From: Prostheceraeus crozeri
Taxonomy: Eukaryota > Platyhelminthes > Polycladida > Euryleptidae
Direction of reading: 5' to 3'
Assembly: GCA_907163375.1 (NCBI GenBank)
Contig: CAJQUW010010412.1
Coordinates: 1-64,000, forward strand
DNA length: 64,000 bases
The notes below the pieces were generated by a model. That model worked only from the letters and a program-made list of their open reading frames with translations. It was not told where the DNA came from and did not search any database. This document shows, piece by piece, positions 46,153-57,949 of the stretch (its first letter is position 1; each line of letters opens with the position of its first letter). The position numbers were made by a program, and so were the translations under genes.

Positions 46153-47210
46153 GTAAGTAATAAAGAAGAATATGAAACTCACTCTGTTAGGCCAAACTGA
46201 CGGATTTAACAATGTCCTACGCGACACCCTAAAAGGGCCATTGAAAACACAAGCTGACATACCTTTGGAATCCACGGAATATTTCGCCGTCATCACCAAA
46301 TCGCGAAATGAAAATTGTAATGCATTTGTATCTAGTATTTCATAGCGTAAGTATTTCTGTTTCTCCAGTTCCTCTTAATCAACAAGTCGAAATAGATCAT
46401 AATTCTCATCTTAATTGGGAATTTATTTCTTGCACCCAATAAGATCATTCTGACAAAACATTGTAGAAGAAATTGATCCACGAATATTGGCGAATTCAAA
46501 ATTATCCACGAATTAAAAATATTTCGACTTACATGTATGTAGATGAACTGAAAATCACATAAATACTAACGCAATGAAGTGCTAAATGGAAACTTCAAAG
46601 TAGGAAATTGATTTATTGAATTCAAAAGTAAAAAGTGGGGTTGCTATTCAAGGCAGCAGTGGTGAGCTCGAGTTGCATGTTAGTACATTTAGACTTGCAC
46701 CCTTAATGTAGGAATGTGAAGGAAAAAAACTGGCCTGGGTCATTAACGGGGTTAACCAACTGTCCAGCCCGATTACTGGACTGCCTGATCCACGCCGCCT
46801 CCATACATGATGCAACGTTTGCAGTCCAACAAATGATTGATAATGATTTCATTATAGAACCCCCAGTCTGTGACTTTGTGGCCGGATCCATCTCATTTAT
46901 TCAATCGCTAACTATCTCATCAGCTGTACCAATAGACCTTCGAAGCTTGTGCGAAAACAGAAAGATGAAGAGTATCTTATGACATGTATCAAATGATAAA
47001 AAGCAAAGTAGGATTAATGCGCTCTTGTGGAACCCCGGATATGATCATGGTCTCCTCAATGTTAGTCTATGAAGTCTAAAACAATCTATCGGGCAATAAC
47101 TGTCCAGCTGATGTAATCGCAAAGCATAAAGAAGGTCATATGATATGTCCTATTCGTTATTAATTTTGATAATTGCGGGATGTTTGGTCATTATCATCTC
47201 TTCTTTTCAG

Positions 47211-47348
47211 GTCCTTTCAACTATTTTGATGGTGTACGAGCGACACTTTGGAGCTATTTCTTCACCATTAAACTTTGTATTTTACTTTTGGATGCTGGTC
47301 GCTTCATGTATAAATATGTATGCAGCTTTTGGAGACGCATTTGATAAA
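47211..47348 (+). CDS. ABCC exon 4 (TMD0)
   Basis: 138 bp, phase 0/0, acceptor CTTTTCAG, donor GTAAGA. Encodes VLSTILMVYERHFGAISS, as in the L-x-x-E-R-x-x-G loop of MRP1, and the helix FVFYFWMLVASCINMY. Confidence 0.9.
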
Positions 47349-47405
47349 GTAAGACTTAATATCAATATCAACTTTGTGTGTTTCATTCACGCTTTGCTAT
47401 TTCAG

Positions 47406-47525
47406 AATAGAATAGAAGATATGTACAACTTCGTGGTGCAACTTGTTTTGCTGTGCTCATATGCAGCTCTGTTTGTCTTGTTTTGCTTTTCTGACTACGA
47501 CATTGGAACAATGGGACTGGACATG
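47406..47525 (+). CDS. ABCC exon 5 (TMD0, TM5)
   Basis: 120 bp, phase 0/0, donor GTAAGT. Encodes NFVVQLVLLCSYAALFVLFC followed by FSD, the end of TM5 and the start of the cytoplasmic L0 linker. The intron before it is 57 nt. Confidence 0.9.
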
Positions 47526-47580
47526 GTAAGTTGATCTTGAAAGATGCGAATTGATGATAATTGTGGACTTATTCTTTCAG

Positions 47581-47642
47581 AACGTGTGTGCATTGAGCAG
47601 AGCATCAGTATTTTCCCAAATCTCTTTCTCGTGGATCAACAA
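47581..47642 (+). CDS. ABCC exon 6 (L0 linker)
   Basis: 62 bp, phase 0 to 2, acceptor ATTCTTTCAG, donor GTAAGT. Encodes SRASVFSQISFSWIN, the S-x-x-F-x-W motif of the linker. The final AA combines with C47818 to give Asn. The intron before it is 55 nt. Confidence 0.9.
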
Positions 47643-47817
47643 GTAAGTCTACAATGCAGATGCCCGCTTACTTCATTGTAGATATTCTGCATTTCTACTG
47701 TGCTTTTTGTAAAGTGCCAAACCGTGTAGCCCTGCATAAATATAATAGGCATTACAGAATAGATCATTAATGTAATGAAAGGAGCACATCCCATGGTAAA
47801 AATGTCTTCGTTTACAG

Positions 47818-47949
47818 CCTGGTCTACTTATCTTACAAGAAAAACATGAAAGAAGAGGATGTCTTCCAACTGCGCTCTGAAGATGAAGTTGACAAGAATT
47901 ACGGTGCCCTTCAACGGGAATGGGATGCTGAAGAACACAAATTTGAGAG
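47818..47949 (+). CDS. ABCC exon 7 (L0 linker)
   Basis: 132 bp, phase 2/2, donor GTGAGG. Encodes LVYLSYKKNMKEEDVFQLRS and EVDKNYGALQREWDAEEHKF, the conserved linker ahead of TMD1. Confidence 0.9.
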
Positions 47950-48370
47950 GTGAGGAAGTTTGTGATGTTCTCTGCTAAAATCACGCATTAGAATTTGTGA
48001 AAATCACGAAGATTGATTTGTCAGCCGGGATTGGCACAGACAACGAAATACATTGCTTACAAGCAGCATTAACATTCGACCCCGTGAAGGATAGAGACAT
48101 TCTCTTATGTCACCCACATGCTGTTGATATTGTTTAGGACAACGCAAAGCATAGCGCTGAAATACATCCGTAGAATCTGATGCTTCGCTGTTGGTGACTG
48201 CTGTGTCGCACAAATATTATGTATGATAAAAGGTCATTTCATTCGTAGAAATCAAACAATTTTTCGTGGCTTTTTTGCCCAAAACAAGATGCGTTAAGAT
48301 AAGCAACCACTGAGAAAAAGAACTATCCAAAACTTTGCCGAACTAGCTCCAAAGGAGGGAGACAACCCTA

Positions 48371-49051
48371 CACTGTAGCTGTAGACAGTCAAAATGATCA
48401 GACAATTGCAACAGACAGCATCAGAAAATCAACAGCCAAAAGTGGCTGTTCAGAACAGACAAGATGAGACAATCACCACACAAAATATCAGTCTGTCTAC
48501 TTTTCTAGAAATATTGACACAGGAACGATTTGACACCAGCTACTTACAGTGTATCTGGACACTCCTAATCATATCTATTCTATCGCTGTCCTACTCACTC
48601 ACACAGGCATCTTTATATGCAGATTGTTAATTACTCTGATATCTTCCAAGATGTCTTTCGTTCTGTCGCTGTCAACTTACGGGAAGTATATATACCATTG
48701 AAAGTTGTAAAGAACATAGTAAAAACAGAATTAAAAGATGGCATCAATATGTCAAATATTCAGACCGGCTATTCCAATGCCTTCAAGTATTTTAAAAGAA
48801 CCCTACTTATTTAAACATTGGATATTCTTATAATCGAAAATTATCAAGGATACCATCCAATTTTGATAAAAGTGTATATATTTGTCATAAGTAGTATGAT
48901 ATGCAGCAAACGTAATAATACAAATTAGTCTGTGCGATGAGACAAAAATTGTCTGATAAGCAGGAAATTTATATGATAATACGCAGCATCAGCCAAAATA
49001 CTGATTTGGCTGATAAATTGTCTGACAAGTGGCTGTTTACAGTTTACAGTG
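48371..49051. mobile_element. TA-flanked MITE with CACTGTA termini, ABCC intron 7
   Basis: The left end TACACTGTAGCTGTAGACAG and the reverse complement of the right end, TACACTGTAAACTGTAAACA, form an inverted repeat of about 40 bp that continues through TCAGACAATT. A TA lies at both borders (48369-48370, 49052-49053). 681 bp. Internal ORFs of 65-78 codons are unrecognised. Its tips resemble those of 21151-21651. Confidence 0.6.
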
Positions 49052-49053
49052 TA

Positions 49054-51435
49054 CTCTTCAGTATTGAAAGCAGCGTGTCATTACAAACATATTCACTAAC
49101 ATAAAAAGTCCTATGGAATAATTGAAAAAATCAACATCTTCAATTTTAAAAAAATTACAAATAACGCTGTTCCTCTGAACTACGACCAAAAACTGTGAAC
49201 CACCCAACATATCAAAAAGCGTTAATCAATGCTCCAGATCAATGCAAATCAAAACATGAATAGTGTTTACAGTTGAAGAAGAAACATAAGCAAACGGAAA
49301 TTTTCCACATTTTTTCTTCAAACGTACTGAGAATTATCCCTGAATACTGCGAAGCACGAATCGCCCAAATAATGAAAGCTCACATATAGAACTGATGAAG
49401 ATATAGAACACAAAATTTGATGCATTTTATTTCTTCTGCAGTAGGAAACAGAAAGAATTTTCCATCAAAATATTCCTCACTTTCGAAAAACATCTTTTCA
49501 AGATTATCTCTTCAAGTTGCTCTTTAAAATGTTCCCAAATTTCTCCTCAGCAGGAGTCGCACCACTGTGTGCTAGTCGAAAGATTCCGCATCTCTTTATC
49601 CATAAGATCTCCGTATTTCACACACTGAAGGACAATGGGACAATGATTATGAAAAGAGATCGATATTATGTAATTAAGTGACTGATTACTTTTTTGCAAG
49701 GACAACGACGATTCACAAATTTTGGTTTTATCTGTCTGGCAATATCAATTCAGAAAATTCTAAGTGTTCAGATCATAGAGTAAGGATATATAGGCAGAGT
49801 GTCGACTGACAAAAATGTATCTGTTACATTGAAACTTTTTATATGAAAAGATTCAGTTTTTTGCAGAGATTACGTTTGAGCATTTTTGAAAAAAGTCAAA
49901 ATTTGCAAATTTATATACTACCGAGATGACGCCTCTATATAAGTAGTATGAAACAAGTTGGATAGCAAAATGAGTAAATATGTGCTAATAAGCATTCTAA
50001 CTAAGAGGAAATCAAGTTGATTATCAGGGGAATTTCATGAATTGTATTATAATGGAAGTTTTTATGAAAAAGTCCAGATCTTATTCGTGCTTTCTTGGCT
50101 GAATTTTCAAGTTTTCAATAAAGTTTTCACCGGCATGATTTTATGATTCACTAAATTCATGTTTCATTTCAAGAATCTGAATAGTGATGTGGACCCATTT
50201 ACATCTTTTAAAGTTAATTGAAATCATTGTCTTTGATTCTGTTATTTTTCTATACCAGTGGCAGGTTGCTTATGATATGATCTCGCTTAAGAAGATTCTC
50301 TTGAGGTTCAGCATGAAAGCAATAGCAAGTCATCGAGTTGATAATTTAACAAACATTGCCTATCCAAAGTTGTCATGACATTGGCGATCTGTAAAATGCC
50401 ATCATTTCTTTCTGCATTACAATCATGATCAATCAATTCCGTTGTAATTTCCTCAAAACTGCAAAAATTTGCATATCTCACATTTGGTGACAATAACACC
50501 TGTATCTCCCTTGAGTTCATTTAATAAAATCGAAGGTATATACACACTGGGACTAAATATATGCGGAGTTACCACTACCTAATATATTTACTCTATGGTT
50601 CAGACACTCCTCATTATTATTGTAATGATAGTCTAATATCAACTCAATTCATAATATGTCAACATCTTTTGTTGATTTGCTTGCAGTTATGTTATGAATG
50701 AAATTGGACAATTGAATGTAGATGCATGATTTTCTTAATGTTGAATGGTGGTTCTTTTATTCACTTGCGTAAATACGTAATCATTCCGTAGGTCAGCATA
50801 AGCAATTAGAAGGTGAAGTTTTAAGTGAAAGATTGCGAATTTCAATGGAAAAATGTTCATCCTGACAAGAAGCACCGAGAGGAAGCGTCACTAAGATGTT
50901 GCAGTGGGAAATACTCTTCTTTTTAATAATGATCGAGCGCACAGAGCATTAGCGTCCCTAAAACTTACTTCAGGGCAAACCATAGGAGGCAAAAAAGTTC
51001 GAGTTTTTAAGGGTGGAACTTGCGGTAATGTCCGATTCCATAAAGAATTCAGACCCTCGGAACATTGCTTGTACAAATAGTCAAGGGCGTCCTATAAAAC
51101 TTTACCACTTAGGTATATCTCCATTTAATGAGGATTCTGCAGTGTTTCTTGACTTAAATAATAACTGTCGATATTTCACGACTCCCTCGCATCACCAGGG
51201 CATGTGAACCAGAGATACAGGCTGACCTCTTTACACAGAGACACGCACTTTAGAACACAAATCAACACAATATCTTCGTTATCCCTTCCGTTACCAAGCG
51301 CGGTATTTTAGGTATCCCAATAGACTTTGATGTTACGTAAAAATTGCAGAGTTTCCTTCCTACCAAATGCTGAAAATGTTCCAAAGATAAGCTACATATA
51401 AGGTCAGCGGCCTCCACAAGGCAACCATTGATGCA
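49054..51435. other. ABCC intron 7, no further gene seen
   Basis: AT-rich intronic sequence. ORFs of 61-70 codons at 50184-50520 and 50891-51207 are unrecognised. Confidence 0.5.
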
Positions 51436-51633
51436 ATGTGCTTGATGGGCTGCGGACCTCCAATACGACCTTTAACACCTACGCGACATCAGCAACCCGG
51501 GCGGTGCCACAGATACCCACGTGCCGCAGACAGGAAAAGAAAAGTGACATGTTCCACTTGTGGAACACCGGTCTGCAAGGACCATCGTGGTCACAAAAGC
51601 GCTTCAATATGTCTTACATGTACTGATAACTAA
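51436..51633 (+). pseudogene. piggyBac-like transposase C-terminal cysteine-rich domain fragment
   Basis: A GC-rich patch inside ABCC intron 7. After RPLTPTRHQQPGRCHRYPRA comes DRKRKVTCSTCGTPVCKDHR and a final SASICLTCTDN stop. The R-C-x-x ... C-x2-C ... V-C-x-x-H ... C-x2-C layout after a proline-rich spacer is that of the zinc-binding tail of piggyBac (DDE_Tnp_1_7) proteins. The catalytic domain is not recognisable upstream. Confidence 0.5.
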
Positions 51634-51822
51634 ACAGTTTTGAATTCTGAACACTGCTCATTTTTCTTTAAAAAACCGCTGTGGTACCTTAGTTACCTAC
51701 CCCGCGTGGTGTTTAAAGTATTTTTTAATCGTGGTAACGGTTAGCTTATTTTCAAGATTTGTATGATTGGCAATGCGATAAGAATACCTTTGAATACATG
51801 AATTAACTTCATTTAATTTCAG

Positions 51823-52228
51823 AGCAATGAGTGACAGAGGAAGACAAATGAATGGTATTCAGGCAGTTGAGGACACAACGCCAATTATCATGGCTGCTGA
51901 GGACGAGCCAGTTGTAGAAATTCGAAGTGGTATCCGGAAACCTCATCTCTTCCGCATTCTATGCCGAGTCTTCGGTCCAGCTCTCCTATTCGGCTGGATG
52001 TTCAAGTTTTTCTATGACATTCTAAGTTTTGTCAATCCTTTGATTTTACGTTTTCTGATCGATTTTACAGCCGATCTAAATCAACCAGTGTGGCATGGTG
52101 GAGTGTTTGCGGGCATCTATATCATTACAGGCGTCATCTCTTCAATCTGCTTCCATCAGTGCGTTCATTGGAGCTTATTGACAGGCATGCGGATACGATC
52201 TGCATTAACAGCTGCAATCTTTCGCAAA
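51823..52228 (+). CDS. ABCC exon 8 (L0 end and first TMD1 helices)
   Basis: 406 bp, phase 2 to 0, acceptor TTTAATTTCAG, donor GTGAGT. Acidic linker (MAAEDEPVVEIRSG), then HLFRILCRVFGPALLFGWMF, DILSFVNPLILRFLIDFT (the P-x-L/I-L-x-x-L-I motif of MRP TM6), a second helix (GVFAGIYIITGVISSICFHQ), and GMRIRSALTAAIFRK, the G-M-R-I/V motif and coupling helix. The length suggests a fusion of two exons that are separate in vertebrates. Confidence 0.92.
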
Positions 52229-53729
52229 GTGAGTGCTCGGAAATATATTTTTTGCGTGAAATCTTTCCAATATATTTGAATTTTTGTGGCATTTGAAATA
52301 TTTTGATTTTCTCAGACATAAGACATTTTCTAATACTTCTAAGATTTGTTGACTCAAATGCATTTAAGTTCGCTCAAATGCTTTATGTTAAGTTAAACAT
52401 TCCTGATTTAATCAGTTGTAAAAGCAGGATGCTGAAAATTGGGATGCATCGGCAGTCAACATGGTCAGAGACTATGCACATCCTCCACTGTCTTAGACCA
52501 CATTATATCAATTTTTTAAGACGCACTATGTTAGCTGGCAAATGATGTCTTATTGTAGCCGACTCACGTCAACGACATCTAAATCCTACGCTCTATTGAA
52601 ATTAGTGTTGTCAGGTGGCCAACATGTCATCAGGTCTGACAACATGTAATGATATTTTTGAATAAACATTTTCAAACCCTAGTTATAAATAACCATGCAA
52701 ACCCTGAAATCTCGAATGATTTCCTGAACATTTCTAGACACATTTGTGGCACCTTCGAACGAGTTTCTGCAGAGACCAAGGCCAAACATGAGACTTTCAC
52801 AAAATGATGAACACCCTATGCCTACAACGACTTCGCGCGTCTGACGAGTTTTAGTTGGTTCCTCTTCTTGTCAAACTGGATCAAAGAACAACTCATGTAA
52901 ATCCAATTTGTAGTTTTTGGCTACAATGAATTTTTTTAAGTTTTCTCGTATGAACTGAAGCGTCTATAGTCACGAGTTTCGGCATGACATGTCTTCAGGT
53001 CATTTCCTATCATGTACATGTCATGCAATCATGCTTCTAATCGGCAATGTATGCGTGAAGGTGACTCAATGTGGATGAAATGGTCAACATGTTGGCGCTT
53101 TCCAACAGTAGGATCTCGCTAAGTCTGAATGTGCTAGCCTTCACAATTGAATGTTCATGGACGTTCCAAAATACATACAAATTCTTGATGCATCTGTCTA
53201 TGCAGATGTGCAGTTGCTGTGTATTTCTGATAGTTCATTTATAGCACTTTATAACTGAGATGTCACAGACTATCAACAATTCAAATATGTTGTCAAAAAA
53301 CTGTATTCACCGCCGCTTAACCATTCCAATTCATTCACTCCCAACATTGTGTAATGACGCTGAAATGATTATCAAGAAACAGTTGCTGTTCATTCCGGTG
53401 CCATTAACTCAGACCAATTAAATAGTCGGATTTCTGTGATTTTCTGCTGTCATGAATATTTTTCCTGCTGAATCCTTTTGATATTCGTATGAGGTTTCGA
53501 TCGCCTTCATCTTCTACCTCCATCTTCCAGTCTTATAGTGTAGATTCAATGACTGTAGCCATTAAATTCATACTTTAAAATTTGATTCAAAAATGTTCTG
53601 CATTGCATTTTTTCAAATTTTGGATTTACACGAGTTGTGCATAGAAAGCAAAATAAGAATTGATATGAAATCAACTTGAGCTTTTGATAAACTTCAACTT
53701 TTGGCATTTGGAAAACCCCTTCATTTCAG
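52229..53729. other. ABCC intron 8, nothing recognised
   Basis: 1501 bp of AT-rich intron. No repeat boundary or domain that I can support. Confidence 0.5.
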
Positions 53730-53826
53730 GCTTTGAGGATCTCAAACGAATCGCGCGGAAAGTCAACGGTTGGTGAAATCGTAAATCTGATGAGTGTCGA
53801 TGCTCAGAGAATCTGCGACTCCCTGG
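53730..53826 (+). CDS. ABCC exon 9 (TMD1)
   Basis: 97 bp, phase 0 to 1, acceptor TTCATTTCAG, donor GTGAGT. Encodes STVGEIVNLMSVDAQRICDS, the hallmark G-E-I-x-N-L-M-S-V-D-A-Q-R of MRPs. A 58-nt intron separates it from exon 10. Confidence 0.93.
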
Positions 53827-53884
53827 GTGAGTCCTGCTCTTGTGGTTTTGAAGTCATGCAACATCACGTGTCATCTCATTTCAG

Positions 53885-54042
53885 GTTATCTTTGGTTTGC
53901 CTTTTCCTCGGTTCTGGTCATGACTATCTGCATTGTAATGTTGTGGAATGAAATGCAAGCCTCAGTTCTTGCTGGCATTGGTGTTTTGGTGTTCTTCATT
54001 CCCGTAAACGGCATCGTGATGACTAAATTGCAGAAGTTTGAA
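53885..54042 (+). CDS. ABCC exon 10 (TMD1)
   Basis: 158 bp, phase 1 to 0, donor GTAAGT. Encodes helix YLWFAFSSVLVMTICIVMLW and ASVLAGIGVLVFFIPVNGIV, matching the G-x-x-V-x-x-x-x-x-P-x-N motif of MRP1. Confidence 0.92.
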
Positions 54043-54249
54043 GTAAGTGGACCTTTGGTTATTGCGATGACTTCAAGTGCTCATTAGATCGAGGGCCTGT
54101 TATCAATTACTGCTGGAGTGTGAACATGTAAGATCATATAATAGCGCTCAGGAAGCGCTATACACATTTGCCGCGTGATCGAAATTTCAGTTGATTACAT
54201 ACAATTAGGAAGGCCTACTCAGAAATAGGCTTGAAGCTAGCTTCTATTT

Positions 54250-54900
54250 ATGATCCAACGAGGAAAGCGTTAAGGAAGAGATAAGGAAATCAAAAGAAAT
54301 TTGGGCTCAGAAGATGAATCCTACAGCAAGCGGTATGTAGACATTAGTAAAGGAACGTAAATACAACCTATTTTTATCAGCCTTGATAAACCTGCATGAA
54401 AATGAAGAAAACTTAGCCAACATAATTGCTCAGGGGTTTCGTCGAGTTGCAGAAATTCAAGCGGGAACAAAATGACCATGAGCATGAAGCTCTACTTGAT
54501 GATGGATGGACTATCTACATGTCACCAAATGCGGCTGAGAAAATTTTCTCTAAACCCCGAACATGAAAGGAAATCCCAAACGGCCATGTGTCTACAGATG
54601 TACATGTTTGTGTGTATCATAGGCAGAAATTCATGCAAACCACTGACCGCAATATTTCAATATTCCATTCAAAAAAGATCTGAGATGCGCTCAATAGATT
54701 GATGCGCTCATTGTCAATAGAAGGAAGGAACACTTTATCCTATCCAAAAAACCAAACTTTGCGAAGCATTAAAAATGAAACAAATCACTATGTTATCCAC
54801 TGCTTCAAAAGTTTTCGAGAGAATAATACTGAGAAGGATGAGATCTCGCGCGCCTGAATGGTTCCCAGATATACCACTCTTTCTCGCAAGGAAGTTTTAA
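54250..54900 (+). pseudogene. decayed LINE fragment in ABCC intron 10
   Basis: Plus-strand translations in shifting frames give NEESVKEEIRKSKEIWAQKM, NLFLSALINLHENEENLANI, and after about 54730 ITMLSTASKVFERIILRRMR, which resembles the R-x-I-x-L-L-S-x-x-S-K-V-F-E-R block of LINE reverse transcriptases. Multiple stops. Low-level similarity, so tentative. Confidence 0.45.
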
Positions 54901-55399
54901 AGCGCTACAGCGGTGTAATTGTCGCTTTTGAGCTCACGGATCCACTTGGCAGTCACATTTTCTTATATTTTTTCACTTTTCTTATTATATTTCTTGGTAC
55001 AGGCTCTAATTGAAACAAGAATGAATGTTAACTTTCAAGGTTCTCTCAATGAAGATAATATGCCGTCGCAGTTCTTTCTATGACGTTTGAATCCTTTGTG
55101 CAAGAAATTCATTTCCCTAACAACTTACCGTGAATCTTTGAGCTCCAGATTTGAGACACTTCAGAGAGATTATGAATCGTAAAACAATCCAAAATTAGTG
55201 ACTGTCTCCGAAATTTTTTCACCATCAAATGAGAAAATATCTGATTGTGTCTGGTGCACATGAGTCGTCATCAGGCTCATTTGAAGATCGCATACCCCAT
55301 TTTACGTATTTTCAGATTTTATCCTCGGAAAAGATGTAATTGTATTGTAATACTTGGCTATGCCGCCTTTCTAATGCTGACTTTTGATTTGCATTTTAG

Positions 55400-55465
55400 G
55401 AGAAGGAAATGGAATGGAAAGACAAACGCGTCAAGTTGTTGACGGAGGTTTTGAGTGGTATGAAG
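55400..55465 (+). CDS. ABCC exon 11 (TMD1, 22 codons)
   Basis: 66 bp, phase 0/0, acceptor GCATTTTAG, donor GTATTA. Encodes WKDKRVKLLTEVLSGMK, the K-D-x-R-I/V-K-L-x-x-E-x-L-x-G-x-K motif conserved in MRPs. Confidence 0.92.
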
Positions 55466-55526
55466 GTATTATCACCCCTCCTGTTTATCATCTCTGAAAG
55501 TCATAATGAGAACCTGCTCATTTCAG

Positions 55527-55664
55527 ATTTTGAAACTCTATGGTTGGGAACCTTCATATGAAGAGCGCATCTCAGCTCTCCGAAAGACAGAAATTTCATA
55601 CAATAGGAAAGTTACCTACGGCTGGGCTTTCATCATAATCATCTGGTCTTTGGTGCCTTATATG
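55527..55664 (+). CDS. ABCC exon 12 (TMD1)
   Basis: 138 bp, phase 0/0, donor GTGAGT. Encodes ILKLYGWEPSYEERISALRK (the K-L-Y-x-W-E motif) and a helix GWAFIIIIWSLVPYM. A 61-nt intron precedes it. Confidence 0.93.
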
Positions 55665-57176
55665 GTGAGTTTTGGTGAATCACTTTGTCTATCAATCGTT
55701 GATATTTTGATATCAATCCACATACATGGGCAGAAAGCCGTCATTGATAAGCCGTCTTTTCGTTGATAAGTCGATGATATTCACTCAAGAGTATCATGCA
55801 TCCATAGATAGATGGAGACATAAATTAACTCAATTATTCATAGACATCAAGCTATGATGTCTGAGATTCATCAGGGACTCCAATGTGTTCTGACTCTGAA
55901 CATAGACATTGATGAAACAATCTGTCGATGGAATGACTCAAATCCATGATATCTATGTGTCGATGAAATGACCTTGTCGGTGAAATGAACCACAATCAAA
56001 GCCGAACATATACAAGAGCTTTCTTTACTTAGGATTAAGCAACACAAAATACGAGTCTCAACTGCCTATCATCATCGACCCCAATGCTCTTGTCATTTTC
56101 AGTTTTAAGGATTGCAAATATTAAATGAAATTAATTGACAATGTCACAATTTTGTATTTGCCCATAAATCGCGCAAAATGCCATCTCCCAACATGCAAGA
56201 TTTAAGATACTTTAATTTTTTAATGAAATTGAGTTAAGTGCTAAAAAATCCACTTTTTCTTTTACATCACAATTATTGTTTGATCGATAAATATGTTTGC
56301 TCATTATCTCTTTTCTTTATCCATGTAAATGTCAACTGATCTCTGAAAATGTGTCATGTGAGAATCCCCTTTCAACATATTTGGTGCGTGATCTTCATAA
56401 TAGCACTGACTTTCTATAGTCTATTCTACTCTGTACTTGAATAGCACTAAAAAAGTTCACAGCATTAAAAAATGTAATCAAAATCTACTCAAAGTCTTCT
56501 TATTATGGCGCCAAAATGGTTTAATTTAATGAAATAATATTTCATTGATGAATTTATTTAGGACTGAACTGCACAACTCGAAAATATGAAAGGTGAAATA
56601 TTTTCATTCAAAAGAACCCATCCTAATGCACACCGGGTATGTGTAAAAATATCATTTAACATCTGCGGGACTTGTAATGTACTCATACGCATTTCAATAT
56701 AAGCTATCAATATATTCTTCCAGTTGGTCAAATCCAACTATGTTTGGAGAAAAGCTTGAAAATACGCTATAACAAAACATCACAGATTCATACATGTAGG
56801 TGGTAATGAAAATTTTCCGTGGCAAATTTGTCCGAAAGATGGAAAATTTTGAATTTTTGTGATATAATTGGTGCGCCTTTTTCCACAGCCGATGCAGCTA
56901 CACAGCAGTAGAACACCCACCAGATAATGTTTTGATATTGACAAGCGACGTTCCCACAAGGCAGTGGAAGATATAAATTCTCGTGAGATATTTGGAAACT
57001 AAAGATATCTGTGATGTCATCTACAGAGAATTTTGGTAGGAGAACAAGGCGGCTGCAAATCAAGGCCCTTGTTATGATGATGAATAATAGACGTAGATAT
57101 CTAGTTAGACAAATGGCTGGAGTGATTGCTGCTTCTGATGATGCTGTTTTCCTTTTTACAATTTGCAACTTTGCAG
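55665..57176. other. ABCC intron 12, nothing recognised
   Basis: 1512 bp, AT-rich. ORFs across 56788-57168 (-) and 57011-57176 (+) show no family I know. Confidence 0.5.
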
Positions 57177-57323
57177 GTGATATTGGCTACCTTTGCGACC
57201 TACATCTACTCCGCTCCCGACAGAAAATTAACTGTCCAGCGAACATTTGTGTCAGTAACACTCTTCAATATGTTGCGTTTTCCAATGACGCTGTTACCAT
57301 TGGGGATATCTTCCTCCATCAAT
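57177..57323 (+). CDS. ABCC exon 13 (TMD1 end)
   Basis: 147 bp, phase 0/0, donor GTAAGA. Encodes VILATFATYIYSAPDRKLTV, then RTFVSVTLFNMLRFPMTLLP, the A/T-F-V-S-x-x-L-F-N-x-L-R-x-P signature of MRPs. Confidence 0.93.
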
Positions 57324-57382
57324 GTAAGATTACATTTACATCTTTCGAAATGCAGGTTCTCACATCATTCCGTCAATTGCAG

Positions 57383-57470
57383 GCATACGTATCCTTGAAA
57401 CGCATCAATCGATTCTTCAACAACGACGATCTTGATGAGTTGGCTACGGAATCGCGGCCTGTAACAGAAG
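57383..57470 (+). CDS. ABCC exon 14 (linker to NBD1)
   Basis: 88 bp, phase 0 to 1, acceptor GTCAATTGCAG, donor GTCAGA. Encodes AYVSLKRINRFFNNDDLDEL, matching A-x-V-S-L-K-R-x-x-x-F. A competing TGCAG 27 nt upstream would add nine unmatched residues. The weak donor is supported because its phase joins exactly to exon 15 (G + AT = Asp). Confidence 0.88.
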
Positions 57471-57697
57471 GTCAGACTATTATGGATTTGAGCTAATGAT
57501 GACCATTCCTTGAACTTCCGACATTCTGCGTAGAAATCAGATATGTAAGCCTATGTAATTAAAGTTGAGATACAGCAATAGACAACTACCTTATATCTCT
57601 AAAATACCACACCATTTATTGAATAACGGGCTAGCCATTTAAGTTCAACTATGACGGAAGAAGCCCAGGACTGGTGTTCGTCGTTCTTTATTATGAA

Positions 57698-57740
57698 GCA
57701 CGAGGCCTTTCAGCCACTGCACGCGGCCATCGTCAGGTGC
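57698..57740 (-). ncRNA. type I hammerhead ribozyme, left PLE tail
   Basis: Mirror copy of 60681-60723. Minus strand: GCAC, CTGACGA, stem II GGCCGC/GTGGCT, GAAA, GGCCTC, GTGC. AATAAA follows on the minus strand. See the right-hand copy for the pairing. Confidence 0.7.
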
Positions 57741-57949
57741 AAAGTGACAGGTAGCTTGCAAGCTATCTGTGTGCATGGAATACATCTCATGATCAGACAC
57801 ATTAAAATGCAAGGGTTGCGATAATCATGATACATGTACAGAAAGAAAGAAGAAAGGTAATACTGGCTAGAAGTTAAGAGTAGTAAGTAAAAGTCAAGAT
57901 AATTGTCAAAAGCAAAGGAAAAATCAGACTTCAAAGCATAGAGAGTAGT

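Noticed and set aside
51823..52228. Possible hidden intron within ABCC exon 8
   Set aside because: The 406-bp frame translates continuously into expected MRP sequence, so no intron is needed.
57356..57382. Upstream alternative acceptor for ABCC exon 14 adding VLTSFRQLQ
   Set aside because: The downstream CAG gives a direct match to the A-x-V-S-L-K-R motif without insertion and an intron of 59 nt, like its neighbours. Cannot be excluded as an alternative splice.
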